A stretch of 42,040 nt of DNA from Deltaproteobacteria bacterium (lineage in GTDB: Bacteria > Myxococcota_A > UBA9160 > UBA4427), in NCBI GenBank assembly GCA_019310975.1, contig JAFDDH010000009.1, positions 1-42,040 on the forward strand, in the 5' to 3' direction. A program made the position numbers and the translations under genes. Below are positions 1-8,769 of this stretch, piece after piece (the stretch's first letter is position 1; every line of letters starts with the position of its first letter). The notes under the pieces are model-generated. The model made no database searches. It was not told the origin of the DNA and saw nothing but the letters and a program-made list of their open reading frames with translations.

Positions 1-26
1 CCTCTACCTGCGCGCCGCCGAAAGCT

Positions 27-983
27 TTATCGGGGCGCCAGCGCACGGATCGTCTCGCGCAGGTCGCCCGTGTGCAGGATGGCGAGCGCCGGCGTGTCCA
101 CGCCGCTCTCCATGTAGCGGCCGATATGTTCGCGGCAGGCCTCGGGCGATCCGTTGACGATGAGGGCGTCCACCACCTCCTCTGGGATTGCCTCCAGGGC
201 GGCATTGCGATCGCCCTCCTTCCACGCCTTCCACATCCCGGCGAGCTGATCACCCCGCCCCAGCCACTCGTGGAAGGCCGCATAGACGGGCACGTTGAGG
301 TATGCGGCCACCGCGCGCCGACCGATCGCCAGTGCGGTCTCACGATCCGCCACCGGCAGCACGAAGATGCGCGCGACGATCTCCTTGCCCTCGCCGCCGG
401 CGTGCACATGCGGCACGACCTGCTTCACGTCTTCTGCCGAGAGCCAGTTGAGGATGGCACCGTCGCCCTCGCGGCCAGCCAGGCGCAGCATCCCCTCGCG
501 CAGAGCGGCGATCAGAATCGGCGGCTGCTGCTCGACCTTCACCCCCAAACGGAAACCCCGAACGCGGAAGCGGCCGAAGTCCTCGTCCACCTTCTCTCCA
601 GCCAGGGCCTTGCGCAGGGAGCGCACCATGGCCTGCACCTGCTTGTAGGGCTCTTCGAATCGGATCCCGTTCCAGCGCTCGACGATCACGTCCGACGAGG
701 TGCCGATGCCCATGACGAAGCGCCCCGGTGCGGCATCCGCCAGGGAGGCGACGGATTGAGCCATCAGCGCGGGGCCGCGCGTGTAGGCGGGAATGATCGC
801 GATGCCGAGGCGAGCGCTGGGCACCCACGCCGCCGCCAGTGCGAGCGGCGTAAAGCCATCGTGGCCGTTGGCCTCGGAGGACCAGAAGTCCGTGTAGCCG
901 ATATCGGACATCTCCTTGAGCCAGTCCCGATGCTGATGAAGCGGAACCCCCGCCAACGGAATCGTCATGCCGTATCGAGCCAT
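27..983 (-). CDS. LLM-class flavin/F420-dependent oxidoreductase
   Basis: A 318-aa luciferase-like monooxygenase (TIM barrel binding reduced FMN or F420). The family pattern is seen in an N-terminal [10 protein letters not shown] strand, the segment TDFWSSEANGHDGF, a GRFVMGIGTSSD strand and a C-terminal HIGRYMESGVDTPALAIL stretch. The substrate cannot be read from the sequence. An upstream in-frame Met adds 11 residues, but the ATG at 983 is preferred. It sits in a TGATG overlap with the glnS stop, and an AAGGAG ribosome site lies inside the glnS end. The gene is probably co-transcribed with glnS and the quinone oxidoreductase upstream. F420 rather than FMN use is inferred from the F420-type genes nearby. 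Confidence 0.88.
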   Translation of the reverse strand: MARYGMTIPLAGVPLHQHRDWLKEMSDIGYTDFWSSEANGHDGFTPLALAAAWVPSARLGIAIIPAYTRGPALMAQSVASLADAAPGRFVMGIGTSSDVIVERWNGIRFEEPYKQVQAMVRSLRKALAGEKVDEDFGRFRVRGFRLGVKVEQQPPILIAALREGMLRLAGREGDGAILNWLSAEDVKQVVPHVHAGGEGKEIVARIFVLPVADRETALAIGRRAVAAYLNVPVYAAFHEWLGRGDQLAGMWKAWKEGDRNAALEAIPEEVVDALIVNGSPEACREHIGRYMESGVDTPALAILHTGDLRETIRALAPR

Positions 984-2680
984 CAGCGCTTCTCCTTCTT
1001 CGCAACCTTCGCCCACGTATCGCGTAGAGTCACCGTGCGATTGAAGACCAGCCGGTGCTCGTCGCTGTCCGGATCTACGCAGAAGTAACCCTGCCGCTCG
1101 AACTGGCAGACGCTACCGGGCACGGCACCCGCCATGCTCGGCTCAACCTTCACTTTCCTCAACACCTCGAGCGAGCTGGGATTCAGGTTATCGGTGAAGT
1201 CCTGGCCGGGCAGGGTGCGAGTCGGGTCCTCGACACTGAAGAGCGTGTCGTAGAGACGCACCTCGGCGTCGATTGCATGGTGGACCGAGACCCAGTGCAG
1301 GGTGCCCTTTACCTTACGGCCATCTGGCGCGTCCCCGCCACGCGTCGCGGGGTCGTAGGTACAGCGAAGCTCCACGACCTCGCCGTCCACGTCCTTCACC
1401 ACTTCGGTGCAGGTCACGAAGTACGCGTAACGAAGCCGTACCTCCCGCCCCGGGGCCAGGCGGAAGAACTTCTTCGGCGGGTCCTCCATGAAGTCGTCAC
1501 GCTCGATATAGAGCTCACGCGAAAAGGGGACCTTGCGAGTACCGGCGGAGTCGTCCTCGGGATTGTTGATCGCGTCGAGCTCGTCGACCTCTCCCTCCGG
1601 CATATTCTCGATCACCAGCTTGAGCGGACGCAGGACCCCCATTACCCGCTTGGCGCGTAGATTCAGATCATGTCGGATGCTGTGCTCGAGTCGTGCCAGC
1701 TCGATCATGTTGTCGCGCTTCGCGACCCCGATGCCCTCGCAGAAGCTTCGGATCGAATCCGGCGTGTAGCCACGGCGGCGCAGACCGCGCAGAGTCGGCA
1801 GGCGCGGGTCATCCCAACCGTCGACGTGACCTTCGTCCACCAGGCGCCGGAGCATTCGCTTGCTCATCACCGTGTACGTGAGGTTCAGGCGTGCGAACTC
1901 GATTTGCCGAGGTGCCGGCTCGAGCCCGAGCTCCTGGATGTACCAATCGTAGAGCGGTCGGTGGTCCTGAAACTCCAGCGTGCAGATCGAGTGCGTAATG
2001 CCTTCGATGGCGTCCGACTGCCCGTGGGCAAAGTCATACATCGGATAGATCGACCAGTCCTCACCGGTTCGGTGGTGGTGGCTCTTCTGGATCCGGTACA
2101 TGATCGGATCGCGCAGAGTGAGGACCGACGAGCTCATATCGATCTTCGCGCGCAGCGTCTTCCTGCCGGCATCGAACTCACCCGCTTTCATGCGCGCAAA
2201 GAGATCGAGATTCTCTTCGACGGAGCGATCGCGAGAGGGGCTGTTTCTGCCGGGCTGCGTCAGGCTGCCGTTGTTGGCACGGATCTCTTCTGCGCTCTGG
2301 TCGTCAACGAAGGCCTTGCCCTTCTCGATCAGCCGAACGGCAAACTCGAAGAGCTGATCGAAGTAGTCCGACGTGAAGTGAATGCGATCACCCCAGTCGT
2401 AGCCCAGCCAGCGAACGTCCTCGACGATCGACTCGACGTGCTGTGTCTCCTCAGTAGTCGGGTTGGTGTCATCGAAGCGCAGATTGCAGATTCCGCCCTC
2501 GTTTTCCTTGGCGATGCCGAAGTTCAGCACGATGGACTTGGCGTGCCCGATATGAAGGCAACCATTGGGCTCCGTCGGAAAGCGTGTCGCCACCTGGCCG
2601 CCATTCTTCTTCTTGGCGACGTCCTCCGCGACGATGGCGCGAATGAAGTCCTTCGGTTTCGTCGAATCGTCCGATGACAC
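983..2680 (-). CDS. glnS: Glutaminyl-tRNA synthetase
   Basis: Class I aminoacyl-tRNA synthetase of 565 aa that charges tRNA-Gln with glutamine in the cytoplasm. The [13 protein letters not shown] block carries HIGH at residues 43-46, and the KMSKS-equivalent loop is VMSKRML around 271-277, the form typical of GlnRS. Length matches the bacterial family (about 550 aa) and the C-terminal anticodon-binding beta-barrels are complete. Start is GTG at 2680 with only a weak purine stretch upstream. The stop overlaps the start of the downstream luciferase-like gene (TGATG), and the oxidoreductase gene upstream ends 19 nt away, so this housekeeping gene lies inside a redox-enzyme operon. Having GlnRS suggests direct Gln-tRNA charging in this organism. 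Confidence 0.97.
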   Translation of the reverse strand: MSSDDSTKPKDFIRAIVAEDVAKKKNGGQVATRFPTEPNGCLHIGHAKSIVLNFGIAKENEGGICNLRFDDTNPTTEETQHVESIVEDVRWLGYDWGDRIHFTSDYFDQLFEFAVRLIEKGKAFVDDQSAEEIRANNGSLTQPGRNSPSRDRSVEENLDLFARMKAGEFDAGRKTLRAKIDMSSSVLTLRDPIMYRIQKSHHHRTGEDWSIYPMYDFAHGQSDAIEGITHSICTLEFQDHRPLYDWYIQELGLEPAPRQIEFARLNLTYTVMSKRMLRRLVDEGHVDGWDDPRLPTLRGLRRRGYTPDSIRSFCEGIGVAKRDNMIELARLEHSIRHDLNLRAKRVMGVLRPLKLVIENMPEGEVDELDAINNPEDDSAGTRKVPFSRELYIERDDFMEDPPKKFFRLAPGREVRLRYAYFVTCTEVVKDVDGEVVELRCTYDPATRGGDAPDGRKVKGTLHWVSVHHAIDAEVRLYDTLFSVEDPTRTLPGQDFTDNLNPSSLEVLRKVKVEPSMAGAVPGSVCQFERQGYFCVDPDSDEHRLVFNRTVTLRDTWAKVAKKEKR

Positions 2681-2699
2681 GGTGCGGCAATCTCTCTAA

Positions 2700-3686
2700 T
2701 CAGGGGATGAGCAGGACTCGGCCAAAGGCCTGGCGGCTCTCGATGTAGGCGTGCGCCTCGGCGGCCTCGGCCAGGGGATAGGTGCGATCAATCACGATCT
2801 GCAGATCGCCTGCGAGCACGCGATCGAGGTGGCGCTGGATCATGGGCCTGACGCGGCTCGGGTTGAAGAAGACCTCCGCCCCCAGGAAGACGCCCGTCAA
2901 CCGCTTGTTGTTGGCGCGCAGCCCGGAGACGTCCGGCACTACGCTACCTCGCCCAGCGTCGCCCACCGTGATGATGCGACCGCGATAGGCCGCGCACTCG
3001 ACACTTTGCTCCAGGGTGCGTCCGCCTACGGAGTCGACCACGAGGTCGGGACCGCGGCCTCCAGTCAGCGCCCGCGCCTCGGCGACGAAGTCGCTCTTCG
3101 TATAGTCGATGCCATGGTCCATCCCGAAGGATTCGAGACGGGCAAGGCGCTCCTTGCTCGAGGCGGTGGCGAGCACGGTCGCACCCGCCTGCTTGGCCAG
3201 CTGGATGGCCGCGAGGCCGACACCGCCGGCACCGGCGTGTACGAGCACGGTCTCGCCGGCCTGCAAGTCGCCAAACTCGAAGAGACAGTCATCTGCCGTG
3301 CCCACCGGGATGGGGACACACGCGGCGCGCTCGACGTCGAGTCCCTCCGGCAAGGTCCAGGTCGTGGCGGCCGGCACGGCGCGTCGCTGCGCATGCGATC
3401 CGTGAAAGCCGATGCAGACGACCGACTCTCCAACCTGGCGATCGCGTGCGTCGGGTCCGACCTCGCTGACCACGCCCGCACATTGGTAGCCGACGACGTG
3501 CGGTTTTCCCGCCATCTCGCCAGCCAGCCGATTCAACGTGTCGCCGCCCTCGATGCTCACGGCCTTCACGTCAATCACCACGCCATCCCGGGCACAGACG
3601 GGCTCGTCGACCTCCTCGTAGCGAAAGACGTCGGGCGAACCGGTCTCGTAGTAGACTGCTGCCTTCATGGCTGCCGAGCGTAGCAT
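2700..3686 (-). CDS. Zinc-free quinone oxidoreductase (MDR family)
   Basis: NADPH:quinone reductase-type medium-chain dehydrogenase of 322-328 aa. A GroES-like N-terminal domain starts KAAVYYETGSPDVF. The Rossmann motif HAGAGGVGLAAIQLAKQAG lies near residue 150, and the C-terminus AFGRVLLIP is family-typical. Structural zinc cysteines are not evident. The family start would be the ATG at 3668 (MKAAVYYE), but that ATG has no ribosome site. The ATG six codons upstream at 3686 has GGAGAG (3693-3698) at good spacing, so it is chosen here. The reading frame stays open further upstream only because it runs antisense to the GST gene. It lies 27 nt from the divergent GST gene and heads the glnS operon. 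Confidence 0.93.
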   Translation of the reverse strand: MLRSAAMKAAVYYETGSPDVFRYEEVDEPVCARDGVVIDVKAVSIEGGDTLNRLAGEMAGKPHVVGYQCAGVVSEVGPDARDRQVGESVVCIGFHGSHAQRRAVPAATTWTLPEGLDVERAACVPIPVGTADDCLFEFGDLQAGETVLVHAGAGGVGLAAIQLAKQAGATVLATASSKERLARLESFGMDHGIDYTKSDFVAEARALTGGRGPDLVVDSVGGRTLEQSVECAAYRGRIITVGDAGRGSVVPDVSGLRANNKRLTGVFLGAEVFFNPSRVRPMIQRHLDRVLAGDLQIVIDRTYPLAEAAEAHAYIESRQAFGRVLLIP

Positions 3687-3692
3687 CCCGCC

Positions 3693-3698
3693 CTCTCC
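3693..3698 (-). promoter_or_regulatory. Ribosome binding site deciding the quinone oxidoreductase start
   Basis: GGAGAG on the minus strand lies 6 nt before the ATG at 3686 and 24 nt before the family-typical ATG at 3668. It therefore favours the longer product. This is an inference from spacing alone. Confidence 0.5.
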
Positions 3699-3713
3699 AA
3701 ACGGGAGACCAGT

Positions 3714-4406
3714 GTGATCGAGCTCTACAGCTTCCCGACGCCGAACGGCCAGAAGATCAGTATCGCCCTCGAGGAGCTGGGCCTCGCCTACACGATCGTG
3801 CCCATCAACATTGCCCGCAACGACCAGCTCTGGCCCGAGTTCCTGGCCATCAGCCCCAACAACCGGATTCCCGCCATCGTCGATCTGGACCCGGTCGATG
3901 GCAACGCGCCGCTGCCCGTCTTCGAATCCGGCGCGATTCTCCTCTATCTGGCGCGCAAGACCGGCCGACTGGTGCCCAGCGAGCCACGCCGCGAGGCCAA
4001 GGTACTCGAGTGGCTGATGTGGCAGATGGCGGGCTTCGGTCCAATGTTGGGTCAGCTCGGCCACTTTCGCGCCTTCGCACCCGAGCGCATCGAGTACGCG
4101 ACGGCCCGCTACGCCGACGAGGCCGATCGGCTCTATCGCGTGCTCGACCACCGGCTGGCGGGCCGCGAGTGGGTGGCCGACACGTACTCGATCGCCGACA
4201 TCGCCATTGCACCGTGGGTCCACTTCCGTGCTGTGCATCAGATCGAGCTCTCCAGCTATCCCGAGGTGGAGCGCTGGTACGCGGCCTTTGGCGCGCGCCC
4301 GGCCGTGGTGCGTGGGCTGGCGGCGGGTCACGACGTCTGGGGAGATTCGCCACTCAGCGAATCAGAGCGCGCCGAGCTCTTTCTGCGCGGGCAGCCAGGC
4401 GACTAG
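3714..4406 (+). CDS. yfcG: Glutathione S-transferase, YfcG/Nu-class-like
   Basis: A 230-aa cytosolic GST. The thioredoxin-fold N-terminus MIELYSFPTPNGQKISIALE and the blocks SPNNRIPAIVD and ESGAILLYLARKTGRL closely follow E. coli YfcG/YghU, which act as glutathione-dependent disulfide reductases rather than classical transferases. The all-helical C-terminal domain is complete (SIADIAIAPWV around residues 162-172). Start is GTG at 3714 with GGGAG upstream at good spacing. It is divergent from the quinone oxidoreductase across only 27 nt, so the two probably share a promoter region. The symbol rests on motif resemblance, and the exact subclass is inferred. Confidence 0.9.
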   Translation: MIELYSFPTPNGQKISIALEELGLAYTIVPINIARNDQLWPEFLAISPNNRIPAIVDLDPVDGNAPLPVFESGAILLYLARKTGRLVPSEPRREAKVLEWLMWQMAGFGPMLGQLGHFRAFAPERIEYATARYADEADRLYRVLDHRLAGREWVADTYSIADIAIAPWVHFRAVHQIELSSYPEVERWYAAFGARPAVVRGLAAGHDVWGDSPLSESERAELFLRGQPGD

Positions 4407-4488
4407 ACCGGGTCGTCATCGGAGGCTTTCTCGGCCATAGTTTCAGCACCTCGCTCCCACCCATGGCTGCGAGGCGAAGGAGGAGTCC

Positions 4489-4932
4489 ATGCCGACGTTT
4501 GCCGATGTGCCCTGGATCGCGGAGCACATCAAGCTCTACCAGACCGATCCCGAGAAGGCGCATATGTGGGACTCCAGCGTGGCCGGGGGCCCCGGACCGC
4601 TTCCGACCCTGCTGCTGACGACGATTGGACGCAAATCGGGCAAGCCTCGTCCGATCCCGCTGATCTATCAAGAGGTCGAAGCAGGCTACTCGGTCATCGC
4701 GTCGAAGGGTGGAATGCCCAGCCACCCGCTGTGGTACGAGAATCTCCTGGTGACCCCTGACTGTCGGCTCCAGGTCGGGGCCCAGTCGCTCTTGGCGCGC
4801 GCACGCACGGTCGAGGGCGAAGAACGAGAGAAGATCTGGAGGCATATGGCCGAGCTCTACCCCCCCTACGACGACTACCAGGCGCGAGCGGGCCGAACGA
4901 TCCCGGTCGTCTTTCTGGAGCCCATCGGCTGA
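4489..4932 (+). CDS. Deazaflavin (F420)-dependent nitroreductase/quinone reductase-like protein
   Basis: A 147-aa split beta-barrel protein of the Ddn/F420H2-quinone-reductase family. LLLTTIGRKSGKPRPIPLIY and SVIASKGGMPSHPLWYENLL are the hallmark cofactor-binding blocks, and the LYPPYDDYQARAGRTIPVVFLEP tail motif (shortened here to YPPYDDYQ and IPVVFLEP) is also present. Length matches the family (about 140-150 aa). The start has an excellent ribosome site, GGAGGAG, 5 nt before the ATG. Known relatives reduce quinones, nitroaromatics or unsaturated lipids with F420H2. The actual substrate here is unknown. It follows the GST gene by 82 nt in the same direction. Together with two luciferase-like enzymes in the window it suggests the host makes or uses F420. 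Confidence 0.88.
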   Translation: MPTFADVPWIAEHIKLYQTDPEKAHMWDSSVAGGPGPLPTLLLTTIGRKSGKPRPIPLIYQEVEAGYSVIASKGGMPSHPLWYENLLVTPDCRLQVGAQSLLARARTVEGEEREKIWRHMAELYPPYDDYQARAGRTIPVVFLEPIG

Positions 4933-5002
4933 GGATCCGAACGGGTCGGCGTCCAGCCGGGGATGGACATTCGCCGCATTCTTCAAGACCGGCCGGGCCG
5001 CT

Positions 5003-6343
5003 TCAGATCTCGAGCCCGTGCTCGCGAATGACCCGCGCGTACCAGCGCGCAGAGTCTTTCAGGGTCCGCGTCTGCGTGACGAAGTCGACGTAGATCAGAC
5101 CGAAGCGTTTCTCGTAGCCCTCCGCCCACTCGAAGTTGTCGAGCAGACTCCACGCGTGGTAGCCCTCGACCTGCGCTCCCTCTTCCACCGCCCGAGCCAA
5201 TGCCGCGATATAGCCCTCCAGGTACTCGACGCGCCGCCCGTCCTGCACACGACCGTTGGCATCTGGCGCATCGTCGTACGCGCAGCCATTCTCGGTCACC
5301 TCGATGGACGGACCGTCGTAGTCGCGATGGATGCGCATGACCATATCGTGCAGCGCGTCCGGCCAGACTTCCCAGCCCATATCGGTCAACGGGCCGATGG
5401 CCTCTCCGCCAGGCATGGCGCCGATCGGGGTGTCGTCACGGTGCTCGACCCGGGTGCGCGAGTAGAGATTGATGCCGATCCAGTCGAGCGGTGCCCGGCA
5501 GCGCTCCATATCGTCGGGCCGGATCCCCATTGCTTCCTCGGGCAGCCCCCCCACGAAGGCGTCGGGGTAGCGGCCAAGAAGTGCCGGCTCCAGGAAGAAG
5601 ACGTTGGCGAAGCGGTGGTAGCGCTCCGCCGCCTCGAGATCCTCCTGCTCGTCTCGTGCCGGCTCGCAGGCGCTCATGCTGAATGCCGTGCCGATCTGCA
5701 GGTCTGGCCGCACGCTCTTGATGGCACGGAAGGCGTCGCCCTGGGCCATACAGACGGTGTGGCTGGCGCGGGCAAAGGCCTCGAATGAGCGGATGCCCGG
5801 CGCGTGGGTGCCGAGCAGGTGACCGAGCAATGTGAAGATCCATGGCTCATTGAAGATCGCGATGCGCTCCACCCGATCTCCGAGCACGGCCGCGCAGCGC
5901 TCCGCGTACTCGGCGAAGTAGCCTGCGAGGTCGCGCTCCGGCCAGCCGCCCGCATCCTGCAACGCCTGGGGTAGATCCCAGTGATAGAGAGTCGGCAGCG
6001 GCCGGATCCCCGCCTCGAGCAATGTATCGACCAATCGCTGATAGAAGTCCATTCCCTTGCCGTTTACTGGCCCACGCCCCTCGGGCTGGATGCGCGGCCA
6101 TGCGATCGAGAAGCGGTAGGAGGTGAGCCCGATCTCGCGCATCAGGTCGACGTCCTCCTGCATGCGGTCGTAGTGGTCACAGGCGACGTCGGCGTTGGCA
6201 CCTCCCACGGTACGGCCCGCCGTGTGCGAGAAGCGGTCCCAGATCGACTCGCCCTTGCCGTCCGCCCGCCAGGCCCCCTCGATTTGATGGGAGGACGTGG
6301 CGACACCCCAGTGAAATCCGTCAGGAAATGTGAATCGGGCCAT
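5003..6343 (-). CDS. GH1 family beta-glucosidase
   Basis: A 446-aa glycoside hydrolase family 1 enzyme that retains configuration while releasing beta-linked glucose or related sugars. The N-terminus MARFTFPDGFHWGVATSSHQ is diagnostic. The acid/base glutamate is E166 in FNEPW and the nucleophile is E351 in IEVTENG. The substrate residues QIEGAW, HWDLPQAL and NFEWAEGYEKRFGLIYVD are all present. No signal peptide is visible, so it should act in the cytoplasm on imported oligosaccharides. Length is typical (about 450 aa). It starts 116 nt from the divergent lysA-like gene. A sugar ABC transporter lies about 2.4 kb away, but a functional link is only inferred. Confidence 0.96.
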   Translation of the reverse strand: MARFTFPDGFHWGVATSSHQIEGAWRADGKGESIWDRFSHTAGRTVGGANADVACDHYDRMQEDVDLMREIGLTSYRFSIAWPRIQPEGRGPVNGKGMDFYQRLVDTLLEAGIRPLPTLYHWDLPQALQDAGGWPERDLAGYFAEYAERCAAVLGDRVERIAIFNEPWIFTLLGHLLGTHAPGIRSFEAFARASHTVCMAQGDAFRAIKSVRPDLQIGTAFSMSACEPARDEQEDLEAAERYHRFANVFFLEPALLGRYPDAFVGGLPEEAMGIRPDDMERCRAPLDWIGINLYSRTRVEHRDDTPIGAMPGGEAIGPLTDMGWEVWPDALHDMVMRIHRDYDGPSIEVTENGCAYDDAPDANGRVQDGRRVEYLEGYIAALARAVEEGAQVEGYHAWSLLDNFEWAEGYEKRFGLIYVDFVTQTRTLKDSARWYARVIREHGLEI

Positions 6344-6415
6344 ACTGCTATATTCTCACCTTTCCCATCGGTCTGCGACGGCGAGAGCGACCCCCTGCCT
6401 CGGAGGACCCGCTTC

Positions 6416-6445
6416 CTCAGACGAATAGACCTCAGACGAATAGAC
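6416..6445. repeat. Perfect 15-bp tandem duplication upstream of the lysA-like gene
   Basis: CTCAGACGAATAGAC occurs twice back to back (6416-6430 and 6431-6445). It ends 14 nt before the ATG of the PLP decarboxylase, in the 116-nt divergent region shared with the beta-glucosidase. It could be a recent slippage duplication or a direct-repeat operator. Confidence 0.85.
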
Positions 6446-6459
6446 GATGCCCAACCCAG

Positions 6460-7710
6460 ATGACTTTTCCGACCCAAGATCAGATCCGCGCCCTGCAGGC
6501 CGAGTTCGGCACGCCGCTCTACGTCTATGATCAGAGCAGCCTCGAACGCGCCGCAGGCGAGGTCCTCGGCTTCCCGAACGCCTACGGGCTGACTGCGCGT
6601 TATGCGATGAAGGCGCTCTCGACCGGCGCGATCATCCGTGTGCTCGCACAAGCCGGCCTGCACATCGACGCCAGCAGCGGCTACGAGGCTGAGCGTGCGA
6701 TTCGCGCCGGTGTGGCCCCGGAGCGCATCCAGATCACCGCGCAGCAGCTGCCGGCCGACCTGAAGGGCCTCGTCGAGCGTGGCGTCGGCTTCAATGCCTG
6801 CTCGCTGCGCCAGCTGCAGGCGTTCGGTCAGATCTTCCCAGGGCGCGAGATCTCGGTGCGCATCAATCCCGGCCTCGGTTCCGGCCACAACAATCGCACG
6901 AACGTGGGCGGCCCGTCCTCCTCCTTCGGTATCTGGCACGAGCACCTCGACGAAGTGCTCGCCCTGCAGCGCGAGTTCGACCTCCGGCTCACCGGCATGC
7001 ACACCCATATCGGCTCGGGGAGCGATCCCGTCGTATGGGAGCGCTGTGCGCGCATGAGCCTGGACATCGCGGCGCAGCTGCCGGGCGTGCAGCGCCTGAG
7101 TCTCGGCGGCGGTTTCAAGGTGGCGCGCGCGGAGGGCGAAACGCCGACGGATCTGCAGGCCATCGGTCGGGCGCTCCTGCCCGACTTCGAGGCCTTCACG
7201 GACGCCCACGGCCGCGAGCTGCACCTCGAGATCGAGCCCGGCACCTATCTGGTCGCGAACGCGGGCTGGATCGTTGCCAGTGTGATCGACGTCGTCGATA
7301 CCGGCGCCAATGGCTACCGCTTCATCAAGACCGACACCGGCATGACGGAGCTGCTGCGCCCCAACCTCTACGGCGCGCAGCATCCGATCGAGATCGTGCC
7401 GGCCGACGGAGACGAGAACCGCGAGATCAGCGACTACCTGGTAGCGGGCCATTGCTGTGAGAGCGGCGACGTAATTACGCCGCGGCCCGGCGATCCCGAG
7501 GGCCTGCTGCCGCGCGAGCTGGCTGCGCCGCAGGTGGGCGATGCACTGGTGATCGGTGGTGCCGGCGCCTATTGCTCCAGCCTGGCCGGGAAGAACTACA
7601 ACAGCTTCCCCGAGGCGGCCGAGGTGCTGATCTCACGCGACGGCACGCCGCGCCTGGTGCGCCGGCGGCAGACGTTGGATCAGATGCTCGCAAACGAGGT
7701 GCTGGATTGA
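6460..7710 (+). CDS. lysA: Diaminopimelate decarboxylase-like PLP enzyme
   Basis: Fold-type III PLP decarboxylase of 416 aa, the family that turns meso-diaminopimelate into lysine. The PLP lysine is K51 in ARYAMKALS. HTHIGSG (181-187), SLGGGFKV, the DTGMTELLRPNLYG block, CESGD (333-337) and GAYCSSLAGKNYNS are all family motifs. Most LysA proteins have EPGR where this one has EPGT (259-262). That Arg contacts the substrate in characterised enzymes, so substrate specificity may differ. The ATG at 6460 is chosen by homology, since no strong ribosome site is visible. No other lysine genes lie nearby. A relaxed or different amino-acid decarboxylase activity remains possible. Confidence 0.85.
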   Translation: MTFPTQDQIRALQAEFGTPLYVYDQSSLERAAGEVLGFPNAYGLTARYAMKALSTGAIIRVLAQAGLHIDASSGYEAERAIRAGVAPERIQITAQQLPADLKGLVERGVGFNACSLRQLQAFGQIFPGREISVRINPGLGSGHNNRTNVGGPSSSFGIWHEHLDEVLALQREFDLRLTGMHTHIGSGSDPVVWERCARMSLDIAAQLPGVQRLSLGGGFKVARAEGETPTDLQAIGRALLPDFEAFTDAHGRELHLEIEPGTYLVANAGWIVASVIDVVDTGANGYRFIKTDTGMTELLRPNLYGAQHPIEIVPADGDENREISDYLVAGHCCESGDVITPRPGDPEGLLPRELAAPQVGDALVIGGAGAYCSSLAGKNYNSFPEAAEVLISRDGTPRLVRRRQTLDQMLANEVLD

Positions 7711-7780
7711 GCCGATGCGTGCGAGCGTGGCCGCCTGCGCGACGGCCGTGGCATGTGATGGTTCCGTCGCCCAGCCCCGC

Positions 7781-8632
7781 TCAGCCCGCTCCGCCCTGCT
7801 CGGCGCCACCTCGGCTCGCCTGCTTGGCCTCGAGGATGAGCCGCTCATAGACACGACCGACGCCGGAACAGAGCACCCGCAGCGCACCGAGACTCGTATC
7901 GGAGAGCGCCTCGAGCCCGTTGTCGACGTAGAGCAGGTTGACGACGCGTCGGCCAATCGCGATCGGCAACACCGCGATCTCCTTCGCACCCTCGCGCCCC
8001 ATGGCGCGCAGCAATCGCTGGTCAACCGGTTGTGGCGGCGGCTGGCCACGCACCATGCGGCCGGCCTCGAGGGGCGCCGACAACATGGACTCGGCATCGG
8101 CCGGCACCATGATGCCCTCGAGGCGCTCCTCGAGTCCCTGGCCCGCACCGCGCAACCCGGCGATCAGCCCGCGGCTATAGACGAAGAGAGCGGCTACGCG
8201 CGCGTAATGGAGTGCAATACGCAGGGTGAGCTCGGAGACTTCGCTGCGGTCCTTGGCAGCCAAGAGCATCCGTTCGAGCACAGCCACCTCGGCGGCGTCC
8301 GCGGGAGGACGGCTGGCCTCTAGGGCTTCGCGCGACTGGGTGGGCAGCTCGGTCGCAATCTCCTCGAGGAGGAGCTCGTCCTCCTCGGGCATTCCAGCGG
8401 GCGCTCCCGACGCCGGCTCGGCAGCCCGCGCGAGCCGCCCCGCCTCGCGGTCGTCGCGGGCCATCGCGAGGCGGTCGTGAATCTGCGAGAAGGTGACGTT
8501 GTCGATCAGCTCTTCATCGTCCGTGAGTGTCTCGATGCCAAATTCTTCGCGCGTGGCCCTGGCCTCGGCGCGTCGGCGATCGTCCTCACCCTCGTCGCTG
8601 GCCTCGTTCTTCTTGGTCAGCTCGATCGCCAT
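7781..8632 (-). CDS. Unknown acidic protein with C-terminal GAF-like domain
   Basis: Predicted 283 aa and soluble. Residues 1-120 are highly charged and acidic, with likely disorder or coiled coil (DEGEDDRRRAEARATREE and PEEDELLLEEIATELP). Residues 130-270 resemble the GAF-like sensory domain common in deltaproteobacterial regulators: ALFVYSRGLIAGLRGAG, then PVDQRLLRAMGREG and RRVVNLLYVDNG. No catalytic motif was found. Start is uncertain. The ATG at 8632 has GTAGGG just upstream. An ATG lies at 8656, and a GTG at 8773 would overlap the xylG stop as GTGA and add a His-rich leader. It may therefore be the last gene of the xyl operon. Confidence 0.65.
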   Translation of the reverse strand: MAIELTKKNEASDEGEDDRRRAEARATREEFGIETLTDDEELIDNVTFSQIHDRLAMARDDREAGRLARAAEPASGAPAGMPEEDELLLEEIATELPTQSREALEASRPPADAAEVAVLERMLLAAKDRSEVSELTLRIALHYARVAALFVYSRGLIAGLRGAGQGLEERLEGIMVPADAESMLSAPLEAGRMVRGQPPPQPVDQRLLRAMGREGAKEIAVLPIAIGRRVVNLLYVDNGLEALSDTSLGALRVLCSGVGRVYERLILEAKQASRGGAEQGGAG

Positions 8633-8658
8633 TCGCCCTACCCGTCGCGCGCTCATGC

Positions 8659-8692
8659 GATGTGAGTGATGTGGGTGATGAGAGTAATGATG
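8659..8692. repeat. Imperfect 9-nt tandem repeat
   Basis: GATGTGAGT, GATGTGGGT and GATGAGAGT follow one another at 8659-8685, with a partial copy AATGATG to 8692. The repeat lies between xylG and the GAF-like gene, just upstream of the latter's likely start. If the longer GTG start is used it would encode a His-rich stretch. Confidence 0.6.
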
Positions 8693-8769
8693 CGCCGGGG
8701 ACGGCCCCCGCCGCCTCACCGAACTCTTCCAATCGGTGTGGACGAGCGTGGACTTGAAGGGGCCGACTT

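Noticed and set aside
2700-4331. 543-aa minus-strand frame extending the quinone oxidoreductase
   Set aside because: The added N-terminal part runs antisense to the GST gene and has no family match.
6142-7452. 436-aa minus-strand frame over lysA
   Set aside because: It is antisense to the PLP decarboxylase and contains no domain. The decarboxylase motifs decide the strand.
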